DNA of 10,846 nucleotides from Alphaproteobacteria bacterium (GCA_015163825.1 JAAOIL010000061.1:1-10846); one strand, 5' to 3'. Shown: positions 1 to 7,229, counted from the first letter of the stretch. Made by a program: numbers and translations. The notes: generated by a model from the letters alone, not told the origin.

Positions 1-1228
1 ACATTCTCCGCATCACTACAATGCGATTGGAATTTGTGCCTTTATTGTTATTTTTCACACCCCAGCAGTTTGCAGTTTTTGTGAATTTTTGTTGATTAAC
101 AATTACACCTAACACTTCTAGGGGTAATTTATGTGCCGCTTGTGCGACATAATGTTCTAGCAAAATTTTACCTCCACGCACTTCACCTACCTCATAAGCA
201 ATATAACCCCCTCGTTTTACAATGCGTGTTAATTCTTGTAATACATTGTGTGTAAAGTCTGTCCAATCTTCAACATTTTTACACATAGAGATTGGCACTG
301 CGTCTGCATCAATATCGGCGAACCAGCAGCGCAACCAATTGTCTTGTGCGTATTGCACAACATCCAAAAAGGGTGGTGAGGTTACCACTAAATCTACAGC
401 AGAATCGGGCACAAAAGAAGTGTCATCTGCAGGTGCGGTTCCAAGTTTTACGTCACCATATTCAAATGGCTGAACTTGGCTTAATAATGTTTTGCTTTTT
501 TTTAGGATAATGCTTTTGACTTCACGTTCGGGTGGTATTTGTTGGCGTTGCATATTGATTTTAGCTTGGCGTTTAGCACTAACGGCTTGATTGGGCGGGA
601 GGGTGTAAACAGAAAAGAACCCAGACGAGTGTCCTGTTAAGCGATTGAGAGCAATCATTCGAATCCAATTATCTATTTTATCTAATTTTCGCCCCGCAAA
701 ATGTGCTTTCAATGCATAGATACGCTGCAATGTTTGTGGGTGATAAAAGGCAAGTAAAGTTTCATCCACTTCATATTGTGAAGACCAGTCTATGCTGTCT
801 AGTCTTTTTGCAATTTCAGGTAATGTTGGCGGCGCAAGGCGTGGGGCAATCAACATTTTACTTAAAGGATTAATATCATTACCATAAGCGCGTCTCCCCA
901 TCAAAGATGCTTGCAAAGGTGTTGTGCCTCGTCCCATGAAGGGATCGTAAATAACATCACCTGCTTGTGTAAGGCGCTTGATAAAAAATTCGGGTAATTC
1001 TGCCTTAAAGCAGGCACGATAACTTATTTCATGCAAACGATTGGATTGCCGTTGTGAGGCAGTCCAATAATCATTGACATAATAATCTAACCCGTCAGAA
1101 TGAAATATCTCTGTTTGTTGTCCAATGCGGTCAAACGATTTTATTGTTTCAATAAAGTCATTATCCACGCCCACTTTACGCGAAGGCGAAAAAGTTAAAT
1201 CCATTTGTGGTGCGAGTGCTTGCGACAT
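1..1228 (-). CDS. Site-specific DNA methyltransferase (N4-cytosine/N6-adenine type), 3' end beyond window
   Basis: The minus-strand frame is open from an ATG at 1228 to the left edge, about 409 codons with no stop, so the gene continues outside. The product should transfer a methyl group from S-adenosylmethionine to an exocyclic amino group of a DNA base. An AdoMet-binding motif DPFMGRGTT lies at residues 95-103, followed by GNDIN near 116-120. The catalytic motif TSPPF is at 283-287, preceded by DLVV. Motif I before motif IV, about 190 residues apart, resembles the alpha/gamma-type order, with the region between possibly giving target recognition. The SPP form of motif IV is common in N4-cytosine enzymes, but adenine cannot be excluded. 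The visible end (NRIVVMRRM) looks like the last strand of such folds, so little is probably missing. It is 23 nt downstream of the DUF1905 gene. No restriction endonuclease is visible. The gene is AT-rich compared with thrS. Confidence 0.88.
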   Translation of the reverse strand, partial: MSQALAPQMDLTFSPSRKVGVDNDFIETIKSFDRIGQQTEIFHSDGLDYYVNDYWTASQRQSNRLHEISYRACFKAELPEFFIKRLTQAGDVIYDPFMGRGTTPLQASLMGRRAYGNDINPLSKMLIAPRLAPPTLPEIAKRLDSIDWSSQYEVDETLLAFYHPQTLQRIYALKAHFAGRKLDKIDNWIRMIALNRLTGHSSGFFSVYTLPPNQAVSAKRQAKINMQRQQIPPEREVKSIILKKSKTLLSQVQPFEYGDVKLGTAPADDTSFVPDSAVDLVVTSPPFLDVVQYAQDNWLRCWFADIDADAVPISMCKNVEDWTDFTHNVLQELTRIVKRGGYIAYEVGEVRGGKILLEHYVAQAAHKLPLEVLGVIVNQQKFTKTANCWGVKNNNKGTNSNRIVVMRRM

Positions 1229-1251
1229 AATCTTATATTAAAGTGATTCGT

Positions 1252-1602
1252 TCACAAATCCAAGATGGTTAGGGTGATTTGCACTTTATCATCTGTGTCT
1301 AGGGCTGCGGTTTTTCGTGCTTCTTTGTTGAGGAGGAGCAGATATTTGCCATCGCTAGGGAATATGGAACTGCGCCATGTGGCTTCTTTGCCCGCCTTTT
1401 CTCCTGCCTTTTCCCCCGCCTTTCCTCCGCTTTTTTTGGCGGCTACATCTACTTTGAGGGACTTAAACCCCCGCATCAGGTGCGAGGAAAAATGGGTAAT
1501 ATGATTAGATTCGCCTTCAGGCACGAGCACGAAAAAATAGGTTGCTTTTCGTCCTGATGATTGTTGGACTTTTGCTTCAAATTTATATTCCAGAGTGTCC
1601 AT
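1252..1602 (-). CDS. DUF1905 domain protein with KAGE tandem-repeat linker
   Basis: This 116-residue protein matches the DUF1905 pattern as I know it: an N-terminal strand with FEAKV, then YFFVLVPEGES near residues 22-32, a GFKSLKVDV segment near 45-53, TWRSSIFP at 75-82, and a C-terminal KYLLLLNKEARKTAALDTDDKVQITL stretch given here in part. These small beta-rich proteins have no firmly known reaction. Between the GF...V strand and the TW...SIFP segment, where family members usually have only a short IGGT-like turn, lies a lysine-rich insertion with KAGE repeated (residues 61-74). That insertion is encoded by a 12-bp tandem repeat. There is no signal peptide or membrane segment, so it is probably cytoplasmic. 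It starts 3 nt from a possible yidD start on the other strand and is followed 23 nt later by the methyltransferase, so the two are probably co-transcribed. Function unknown. Confidence 0.8.
   Translation of the reverse strand: MDTLEYKFEAKVQQSSGRKATYFFVLVPEGESNHITHFSSHLMRGFKSLKVDVAAKKSGGKAGEKAGEKAGKEATWRSSIFPSDGKYLLLLNKEARKTAALDTDDKVQITLTILDL
1391..1426. repeat. 12-bp tandem repeat, three copies, inside the DUF1905 gene
   Basis: Three imperfect 12-base units lie at 1391-1402, 1403-1414 and 1415-1426 (plus-strand pattern CCCGCCTTTTCT with changes). A weaker fourth unit may extend to 1438. The unit length is a multiple of three, so copy changes keep the frame, and on the minus strand it encodes the KAGE repeats. 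Confidence 0.8.
1561..1589 (+). promoter_or_regulatory. Possible yidD-thrS promoter inside the DUF1905 gene
   Basis: A sigma70-like TTGTTG at 1561-1566 and TATATT at 1584-1589 are 17 bp apart, which would start transcription near 1596, about 10 bases before the first candidate yidD ATG. The -10 matches well and the -35 poorly. This is consensus matching only. Confidence 0.28.
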
Positions 1603-1605
1603 AAG

Positions 1606-1938
1606 ATGGTTATTATAGCGATTATGATACGCTCTGTCTTTATTTACCTTTTGCTTGCGCCGCTATATATTTATCGGTGGTTTGTGTCGCCCTTGCTTGG
1701 TGCGCGGTGTCGTTATTTACCGACTTGTTCGGAATATGCGGCGGATGCGGTGCGTTTGCATGGGGCGTGGGCTGGTGGTTGGCTGGCAGCGAAGCGGATA
1801 TTGCGATGCCACCCGATAGCGGCACTAGGCGGCAGCAGTGGATACGACCCCGCCCCCCTTGAGGTTTCTTGCTATTACTGGTATGCACCATTTTTGATAA
1901 GAGGACAAAGACAAGATGATAACACTGACCCTTCCTGA
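1606..1938 (+). CDS. yidD: Membrane protein insertion efficiency factor YidD
   Basis: The central part is a clear YidD: YRWFVSPLLGARCRY, then LPTCSEYAADAV, then AKRILRCHP and GYDPAP. The three conserved cysteines of the family (in ARCRY, PTCSEY and LRCHP) are all present. YidD is a small inner-membrane-associated protein that helps YidC/Sec insertion of membrane proteins. The hydrophobic N-terminus (SVFIYLLLAPLYIY) should form the amphipathic or membrane segment. Two in-frame ATGs are possible, 1606 and 1624; neither has a good ribosome binding site. The later one gives an N-terminus closer to the usual family length. The C-terminal tail after GYDPAP, about 27 residues, is longer than I expect. 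The gene overlaps thrS by 23 nt, so translation is probably coupled. Confidence 0.88.
   Translation: MVIIAIMIRSVFIYLLLAPLYIYRWFVSPLLGARCRYLPTCSEYAADAVRLHGAWAGGWLAAKRILRCHPIAALGGSSGYDPAPLEVSCYYWYAPFLIRGQRQDDNTDPS
1612..1640 (-). promoter_or_regulatory. Possible promoter for DUF1905-methyltransferase pair, inside yidD
   Basis: Read on the minus strand, AAGACA (1640-1635) and a perfect TATAAT (1617-1612) are separated by 17 bp. Transcription would start near 1605, only a few bases before the DUF1905 ATG at 1602, implying a nearly leaderless message. Consensus matching only. Confidence 0.35.
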
Positions 1939-3877
1939 TGGTGCGTCTCGCACATTTGATGCGCCGCTTAGCGGTGCGGCATTGGCTGCGGCTATATCAA
2001 AGTCGCTAGCGAAGAAAGCGATAGCGCTGGTGCTTGATGGCGCGGTTGTAGATTTAGCGACCCAGATAGAGCACGATGCACAAGTGGCGATTGTCACGCC
2101 CGACACACCAGAGGGGCTGGCAGTGTTGCGTCATGATTGTGCGCATATATTGGCGGAGGCTGTGCAAGAACTTTTCCCCGATACCCAAGTGACGATAGGT
2201 CCTGTTATTGATGACGGCTTTTATTACGACTTTGCGCGGGAGGTGCCATTTAGCCTTGATGATTTTGAAGCGATAGAAAATCGTATGCGCGCGATTGTTG
2301 ATAGAGATGAAGAGATTGTTCGTGAAATCTGGGCGCGCGATAAAGCGGTGGCGCATTTCAAAGAAATAGGCGAGCATTATAAGGCGGAGATTATCGCCAG
2401 CATTCCAGAGGGAGAAGATGTCAGTATTTATCGTCAAGGCGATTGGCAGGATTTGTGTCGTGGTCCGCATTTGCCATCAACAGGCAAACTTGGCAAAGCC
2501 TTTAAGCTAACGAAATTAGCGGGGGCTTATTGGCGTGGCGATAGCAATAATGAAGTCTTGCAGCGCATTTATGGCACTTGCTGGGCGAGCGATAAAGAAC
2601 TGCAAGCCTATCTGACAATGATAGAAGAGGCAGAAGCCCGCGACCATCGCAAGATAGGGCGCGAAATGGATTTGTTCCACTTACAAGAAGAAGCGCAAGG
2701 CTCTGTGTTTTGGCATGATAAGGGTTATATTATTTGGCAAGCGCTAGAGCAATATATCAGGCGGCGGTTGCAGGCGGCAGATTATCAGGAGGTGAAGACC
2801 CCACAGATATTAGACATGCGGTTTTGGCAACAATCGGGACATTGGGATAAGTTTCGCGAAAATATGTTTGTCGTGCCAGATGAAGTGCCATCAATAGAAG
2901 AAGAGGCGCATGTCATTACAGGTAAAGCCGATTTAATGGCATTGAAACCGATGAATTGTCCGGCGCACGTGCAGATATTCAAACAGGGCATAAAAAGTTA
3001 TCGCGACTTGCCTATTCGTATGGCGGAGTTTGGTTGTTGCCACCGTAACGAACCACATGGGGCATTGCATGGGCTTATGCGTGTGCGCCAAATGACACAA
3101 GATGATGCGCATATTTTTTGTCGTGAAGATCAAATCATAGAAGAGGCGGTTGAGTTTTGTCATCTCGTGCAACTTGTTTATAAAGATATGGGTTTTGATG
3201 ATGTTATGGTGAAACTGGCATTGCGCCCCGAAACACGCGCTGGCAGCGATGAAGTTTGGGATAGAGCCGAAGAGAGGTTGCGGTCTGCTTTGCAAAGTGC
3301 GGGGCTAGAATGGGAAGAGTTAGACGATGAAGGCGCATTTTATGGTCCTAAAATAGAATATCACTTGCGTGATGCCATAGGGCGCACATGGCAATGCGCA
3401 ACTTTACAATTAGATTTCGTTATGCCGGAACGATTAGACGCAACCTATATCGGTGAAGATGGCAATAAGCATCGCCCTGTTATGTTACATCGTGCCGTGC
3501 TTGGTTCGGTGGAACGTTTTATTGGTATTTTGATTGAAAACTATGTTGGGCGTTTTCCCTTATGGCTCGCCCCCGAACAAGTGGTGATATGTCCGATAAC
3601 CAGCGAAGCCGACAGCTATGGCGAAGAAGTGCTGACGGCTTGCAAACAAGCAGGCTTGCGAGCACGGCTAGATGTGCGCAACGAAAAAATCAATTACAAA
3701 GTGCGCGAACATTCCCATGCAAAAGTGCCAGTGATATTGGCGGTCGGTATGCGCGAGGCGGAGGCAAAGTCGGTCTCTGTGCGCCGCTTGGGCGTGAAGG
3801 AACAATCGGTGCAAGCCTTAACAGAAGTTGTTACGGCTTTGCAGACCGAAGCCACGCCTCCAGATTTAAGGGGCTAA
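1916..3877 (+). CDS. thrS: Threonyl-tRNA synthetase
   Basis: Full-length class II enzyme (653 residues) that charges tRNA-Thr with threonine using ATP. An N-terminal TGS domain covers about residues 1-60. An editing domain follows with H73 and H77 in HDCAH and C181 and H185 in DLCRGPH, the set that hydrolyses Ser-tRNA-Thr. The catalytic core has motif 2 in RNEPHGALHGLMRVR and motif 3 in GSVERFIG. Zinc ligands are C348 (MNCPAH), H399 (DDAHIF) and H525 (MLHRAV); their spacing of 51 and 126 residues equals that of the E. coli enzyme (334, 385, 511). The C-terminal anticodon-binding domain begins near 553 (APEQVVICP). A GAGG lies 11 nt before the ATG, rather far, so coupling to the overlapping yidD may help initiation. 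The stop codon overlaps that of the convergent gene. All key residues are present. Confidence 0.98.
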   Translation: MITLTLPDGASRTFDAPLSGAALAAAISKSLAKKAIALVLDGAVVDLATQIEHDAQVAIVTPDTPEGLAVLRHDCAHILAEAVQELFPDTQVTIGPVIDDGFYYDFAREVPFSLDDFEAIENRMRAIVDRDEEIVREIWARDKAVAHFKEIGEHYKAEIIASIPEGEDVSIYRQGDWQDLCRGPHLPSTGKLGKAFKLTKLAGAYWRGDSNNEVLQRIYGTCWASDKELQAYLTMIEEAEARDHRKIGREMDLFHLQEEAQGSVFWHDKGYIIWQALEQYIRRRLQAADYQEVKTPQILDMRFWQQSGHWDKFRENMFVVPDEVPSIEEEAHVITGKADLMALKPMNCPAHVQIFKQGIKSYRDLPIRMAEFGCCHRNEPHGALHGLMRVRQMTQDDAHIFCREDQIIEEAVEFCHLVQLVYKDMGFDDVMVKLALRPETRAGSDEVWDRAEERLRSALQSAGLEWEELDDEGAFYGPKIEYHLRDAIGRTWQCATLQLDFVMPERLDATYIGEDGNKHRPVMLHRAVLGSVERFIGILIENYVGRFPLWLAPEQVVICPITSEADSYGEEVLTACKQAGLRARLDVRNEKINYKVREHSHAKVPVILAVGMREAEAKSVSVRRLGVKEQSVQALTEVVTALQTEATPPDLRG

Positions 3878-4695
3878 AATTTATACTCCACCTCAAAACG
3901 CATATAATCGCCGCGTGCGGTAAAGGCGATATTCGGCAGAGAGGGAGGTGCCAGCCCGAAACGTTGCTCGCCCTTACCAAAGCGTAAAATAAGCGGCAAG
4001 CGTGGCACATCATAAGCGACATAATACATTTGCGTTAGACTGCGATAATTATTTTTGTGGTCGTGGAAGTAATCGGTCTCTTGCCCGAAGGCTAACCCCC
4101 CATAACCCAATTGCGCTCTATACACCGCCCCTTGCCATCGCGCTTTATTGAAAAGGAACTCTCTATATTCCGCTTCTTGTGTTAAGTGCCATCGCCCGAT
4201 CGATATTTTATCCCCAAAGGCGAGGCTTGCGCCATAGCCTATTGTGTTATTATTACTATTGAAAAGAAAATGCAAACTCACAGCACTTGATTTTTCACGG
4301 ATGATTTTCTTTTCTATTTTTGCCAATTTCAATATGTATTGCGCAATAGTTTGCGTGAAAGGCGGCAGCAATCCATTTTTAAGGGGTGTCGTGCGCTTCA
4401 CAGTTATTTCAAAGAAATTAGATTCTGCAAAGGCGCGACCATTCACCTCACTGCGGCTTTGTAGATATTTGAAAGTCGTAGCGTATTTCTTGTGCAGCCC
4501 ATATTCAATATATGTGTCGTAATCTTCTGCATCATAATTGATAGCGAGAAAGTTGTTCGTATATTCATAGGTATTATATTTGGTAATGATTTTGCGCTCG
4601 CCTTTTTTGGGAAGCCATGCGCCCGCTTCGGCGATGATAGGATTCAATAAAAGCACACACACAAATATAATCACTGCCACCACTTGAGAGAACAT
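3874..4695 (-). CDS. Secreted, probable outer-membrane beta-barrel protein of unknown function
   Basis: I do not recognise a named family. The 273-residue product starts with a typical Sec signal peptide: hydrophobic VVAVIIFVCVLLLNPII, then AEA-GAW with likely cleavage after A24. The mature part is rich in alternating aromatic and polar residues (for example FEITVK, YGASLAFG, AQLGYGGLAFG, MYYVAYDV) and ends in EVEYKF. A terminal phenylalanine is typical of proteins recognised by the BAM outer-membrane assembly machinery. The conserved-looking start GAWLPKKGERKIITKY may be the first strand. An AGGA 7 nt before the ATG at 4695 supports the start. The gene is convergent with thrS, with stop codons overlapping by 4 nt, and divergent from the MATE gene. 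Part of it is AT-rich. Outer-membrane location is inferred from sequence character, not from homology. Confidence 0.75.
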   Translation of the reverse strand: MFSQVVAVIIFVCVLLLNPIIAEAGAWLPKKGERKIITKYNTYEYTNNFLAINYDAEDYDTYIEYGLHKKYATTFKYLQSRSEVNGRAFAESNFFEITVKRTTPLKNGLLPPFTQTIAQYILKLAKIEKKIIREKSSAVSLHFLFNSNNNTIGYGASLAFGDKISIGRWHLTQEAEYREFLFNKARWQGAVYRAQLGYGGLAFGQETDYFHDHKNNYRSLTQMYYVAYDVPRLPLILRFGKGEQRFGLAPPSLPNIAFTARGDYMRFEVEYKF

Positions 4696-4702
4696 CAGCC
4701 TA

Positions 4703-4706
4703 TCCT
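4703..4706 (-). promoter_or_regulatory. Ribosome binding site of the outer-membrane-like gene
   Basis: AGGA on the minus strand, 7 nt before the ATG at 4695. It supports this start, which gives a complete signal peptide. Confidence 0.6.
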
Positions 4707-4716
4707 ATTCTTATTA

Positions 4717-4745
4717 TTGACCTTTTTGTTTTTTGGGAGCATACC
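4717..4745 (+). promoter_or_regulatory. Possible MATE gene promoter
   Basis: TTGACC (4717-4722) is a strong -35 match. CATACC at 4740-4745, 17 bp later, is a weak -10. Transcription would begin around 4752, which fits the proposed translation start at 4783 but not the upstream TTG at 4684. Confidence 0.3.
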
Positions 4746-4773
4746 ATCTTTTCAAACTAAATACATCATTTGT

Positions 4774-4777
4774 GAGG
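4774..4777 (+). promoter_or_regulatory. Ribosome binding site deciding the MATE start
   Basis: GAGG lies 5 nt before the TTG at 4783. No comparable site precedes the other in-frame upstream starts (TTG 4684, 4717, 4726), and there is no in-frame ATG in this region. Confidence 0.45.
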
Positions 4778-4782
4778 CGGCT

Positions 4783-6201
4783 TTGCTAAAAGATATTACC
4801 ACATTGCTGAATCTGGCGTGGCCAGTGATTATCAGCAGAATAGGCATTATTGCTCTATCGGTTACCGATACGATTATGGTTGGGCAATATGCGTCGGCGC
4901 ATTTGGCTTATCTGGGGATAGGGCTTGTGCCGAGCAACATAGCGATTGTGATATTGTTGGGTTTGTTGATGGGCAGTTCGGTATTGGTCTCGCGGGCTTA
5001 TGGGGCGGGTGATAAAACCCGCGCGGGGCAGATATGGATGATGTCGTTGATGTGGTCGTTTCTGCTGGGCATAGCGGCGTTGATATTTTGTGCTTTTGGC
5101 GAAGAATTCCTCCGTGTCTTCGGGCAACCAGAAGAGATTGCCCTCAATGGTGGGGCGGTTTCTCTTATTGCGGGGTTAGGTTTGCCATTTTCGGCTCTTT
5201 ATATGACGACCTCTTTCTTTTTAGAGGGGGCTCGTAATCCACGCCCCGTTATGGTGATAATGATAGCGGCGAATATCATAAACATCTTTGCCAGTTATGT
5301 GTTGGTGTATGGTGTTTATGGTTTTCCAGAATTGGGGGCGATAGGGTCTATATGGGCAAGTTTTATCATCCGCCTATTTATGCTGGTGGCGATATTATAT
5401 TATCTGTTTACATGGTTTGATTACAAATCATACGGCATTTCATGGCAAGCAATACGCCATTGGTTGCGCCAATGGTTCAGCACCCGCGATTATCGCGATG
5501 TAGGATACGCATCAGGGCTATCTATCGGCTTAGAAAATCTTGCTTTTAATACATTAGCCCTTTTCGCAGGGATGTTAGGCTTGATGGTTGCTGCCGCCCA
5601 CACCATCACCATCACGATTTATATCGTCTTTTATATGGCGGGGTTAGGGTTGGGTGTGGCGACATCGGTTAATATCGGCAATGCTTATGGCGCAGGCGAT
5701 ATGCGTATGGTTAAACGTTGGGCGCAAATCGGTATGGTTATCATCGCTCTTGCCTCGGCGCCATCGGTGGTGGTGATGATATTTTGGGCAGAAGACATCG
5801 CCCGCTTATTCAATCGTGATGCCCAAGTCGTGGCACTCGCCGCCGCCCTTGTTTCCTATTCAGCCCTCGCCCTTATGTTTGATGCCGCCCAAAGTTGCTT
5901 GTCTATGTCATTGCGGGCTATCGGCGATAACTGGTTCCCTAGCTATGCCCACACAATCATCTATCTCTTATTAATGTTGCCGATTACCTATGTGCTTATG
6001 TTCCCCCTAGAGCGAGGCGCATTTGGTTTGATAGAAGGTCTCTATATCGGCACAGCCTTACCACTCGTGGCGATGGCATGGCGCTATCATCATATTATGA
6101 AATCACTTAATGTTGCCCCAAAGAAAGACCCGCCAAAGAAAGACCCGCCAAAGAAAGACCCGCCAAAGAAAGACCCGCCAAAGAAAGACCCGCCAAAGTG
6201 A
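4783..6201 (+). CDS. MATE-family multidrug/toxin efflux protein with KKDPP repeat tail
   Basis: Inner-membrane exporter of the multidrug and toxic compound extrusion family, which uses a sodium or proton gradient to expel organic compounds. The first helix region, LLNLAWPVIISRIGIIALSV then TDTIMVGQYAS, is the family signature. Two homologous halves follow, with GAGDKTRAGQIW after helix 3 and GNAYGAGDMRMVKRWAQ in the second half, and about 12 hydrophobic segments. From the TTG at 4783 the protein is 472 residues, the usual size plus a tail. The frame is open upstream to a TTG at 4684 that would add 33 residues, but that overlaps the divergent gene and lacks a ribosome binding site. The last 30 or so residues are a cytoplasmic (KKDPP) repeat, five units long, which is not part of the family. 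Substrate unknown. Confidence 0.9.
   Translation: MLKDITTLLNLAWPVIISRIGIIALSVTDTIMVGQYASAHLAYLGIGLVPSNIAIVILLGLLMGSSVLVSRAYGAGDKTRAGQIWMMSLMWSFLLGIAALIFCAFGEEFLRVFGQPEEIALNGGAVSLIAGLGLPFSALYMTTSFFLEGARNPRPVMVIMIAANIINIFASYVLVYGVYGFPELGAIGSIWASFIIRLFMLVAILYYLFTWFDYKSYGISWQAIRHWLRQWFSTRDYRDVGYASGLSIGLENLAFNTLALFAGMLGLMVAAAHTITITIYIVFYMAGLGLGVATSVNIGNAYGAGDMRMVKRWAQIGMVIIALASAPSVVVMIFWAEDIARLFNRDAQVVALAAALVSYSALALMFDAAQSCLSMSLRAIGDNWFPSYAHTIIYLLLMLPITYVLMFPLERGAFGLIEGLYIGTALPLVAMAWRYHHIMKSLNVAPKKDPPKKDPPKKDPPKKDPPKKDPPK
6121..6195. repeat. 15-bp perfect tandem repeat, five copies, at 3' end of MATE gene
   Basis: The unit AAGAAAGACCCGCCA occurs five times without a mismatch at 6121-6135, 6136-6150, 6151-6165, 6166-6180 and 6181-6195, followed at once by AAG and the TGA stop. 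It encodes KKDPP repeats. Identity at every base suggests recent expansion by slippage. Confidence 0.97.
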
Positions 6202-6228
6202 GGGTGCATAGCAGAGCCTTGGCGGGTT
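6180..6228 (-). terminator. Hairpin between MATE and Abi genes, possible terminator of the minus-strand operon
   Basis: CCTTGGCGGGTT at 6217-6228 is an inverted copy of part of the repeat unit. It pairs with ACCCGCCAAAG at 6188-6198, giving 9 perfect GC-rich pairs plus a mismatch or wobble and a closing pair, with an 18-nt loop. Read on the minus strand, the stem is followed by CTTTCTTT from the repeat, so it resembles a Rho-independent terminator for the Abi/CoA-transferase transcript. On the plus strand no T-tract follows. The upstream repeat copies could compete for the same arm. Confidence 0.4.
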
Positions 6229-6305
6229 CAATCTCCCCCAATATACACACATTTTCCCAAAAGTGAAGCTAATTACCAAAAAATCCCCAAATTACCAAAT
6301 TTCCT
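6202..6305. other. Convergent intergenic region with short direct repeat
   Basis: This AT-rich 104-bp gap lies between the MATE and Abi stop codons. Besides the hairpin arm it holds a 10-bp direct repeat, AATTACCAAA, at 6271-6280 and 6290-6299, separated by TCCCC. On the minus strand a run of six T (6283-6278) follows a weak AAATT/AATTT stem, which could add to termination of the Abi transcript. No gene is seen here. Confidence 0.5.
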
Positions 6306-7229
6306 TTATTTCTGGGGCTTCCACGTCCTATGATTCTTCCAATCTTTTGGGAATCCCATCTCATCTAGCGGCACATCGGGGTGTTTTTCTATAAGCACAA
6401 GGAATCGTTTTTGCCATGTATGATTCGGCTCAATGATATCCATCAGATACACAATAATGACAAGGCTATTATAAATTCGATTATCATCCACGAAATCGCC
6501 TGCGGTCAAAACATAATTATGGTGCGGTGGATATATTGGTTGCACATTTTTGAAATCGCGTTCCCAAAGGCAAGCGAAGTGTGCGCAGCTATTCCGTACA
6601 ATCGTTAAATGTCGCAACCAAGATTGTAAGACGGCAGAGTGGATACGATAAACTTTTGCAATATCCTGTCGTGTCTTTTTATCATTCAGCGCTCTATACC
6701 AGCGCGATAAAGATCCAAAGGACAACACTTCACTAACCACCCATATTGGGGGTGTTTCGTGGAGGTGTCCATATTTTCTTATTTGATGTTTTATAAATGG
6801 TTTGTCGGAATATTTAATATCGTGTTTCATTTTTTCAAGATTGTCTTGCCAAACATTCCTTTTATTTCCAGTAGAGCGATTGTGAATTTCTTCTATGAGG
6901 TGTGCATGTGTTCCATGTGTTGCACTCATTTGATATGCCCAATTTGCTCTGACAGAAACTTCAATATGTTCTAATGCTTCCAATACAAGTTGTCGCAATT
7001 TCTTGTCGAAATTATAGAGTGTGAGGATAGTTTCAAATTGTGTATCGGGTATGAAGCGATGGGCTTTATTTTTGACTTCATAGCGATGCCAATAAAGTCC
7101 CAACCGATAATAATTGATATGTTGCAGTGCATAGAGAGCATCGGCACGATTATTAACACGCATACCGCGTTTAATTAATTTATCTAATTGCTGATCATAG
7201 CTGTGATGTGTTTTGTCATAGGGTGTCAT
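6306..7229 (-). CDS. Abi-like protein (Abi_2, AbiD/AbiF family), HEPN-type
   Basis: This 307-residue protein resembles the Abi_2 family of abortive-infection proteins first found on lactococcal plasmids. The N-terminal part has the family pattern DQQLDKLIKRGM then ALQHINYYRLGLYWHRY (residues 12-50). A helical core follows with TLYNFDKKLRQLVLEALEHIE near 70-90. An R-x4-H motif, RNSCAH (R212 to H217), matches the catalytic motif of HEPN ribonucleases. The family is thought to sense phage infection and stop growth, possibly by RNA cleavage; that role here is inference. The ATG at 7229 is 3 nt after the CoA-transferase stop and has no clear ribosome binding site, so it probably depends on upstream translation. 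The gene is markedly AT-rich (14 of 60 bases GC at 6781-6840 against 36 of 60 at 7981-8040 in its neighbour), suggesting transfer. It appears intact. Confidence 0.85.
   Translation of the reverse strand: MTPYDKTHHSYDQQLDKLIKRGMRVNNRADALYALQHINYYRLGLYWHRYEVKNKAHRFIPDTQFETILTLYNFDKKLRQLVLEALEHIEVSVRANWAYQMSATHGTHAHLIEEIHNRSTGNKRNVWQDNLEKMKHDIKYSDKPFIKHQIRKYGHLHETPPIWVVSEVLSFGSLSRWYRALNDKKTRQDIAKVYRIHSAVLQSWLRHLTIVRNSCAHFACLWERDFKNVQPIYPPHHNYVLTAGDFVDDNRIYNSLVIIVYLMDIIEPNHTWQKRFLVLIEKHPDVPLDEMGFPKDWKNHRTWKPQK

Noticed and set aside
222..510. Two plus-strand open frames of 83 and 72 codons
   Set aside because: They lie antisense to the methyltransferase motif region, which has clear family signatures, and show no recognisable domain.
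1265..1504. Plus-strand frame with PAFSPAF repeats
   Set aside because: It is the antisense reading of the KAGE-encoding repeat of the DUF1905 gene.
3562..3987. 141-codon plus-strand frame
   Set aside because: It is a shifted frame over the thrS anticodon-binding domain and has low-complexity, non-protein-like composition.
4244..4522. 92-codon plus-strand frame
   Set aside because: It is antisense to the signal-peptide-bearing gene and has no supporting start signal.
6121..6195. Regular repeats that might be a CRISPR array
   Set aside because: The units are directly abutting with no spacers and are in frame with the MATE gene.
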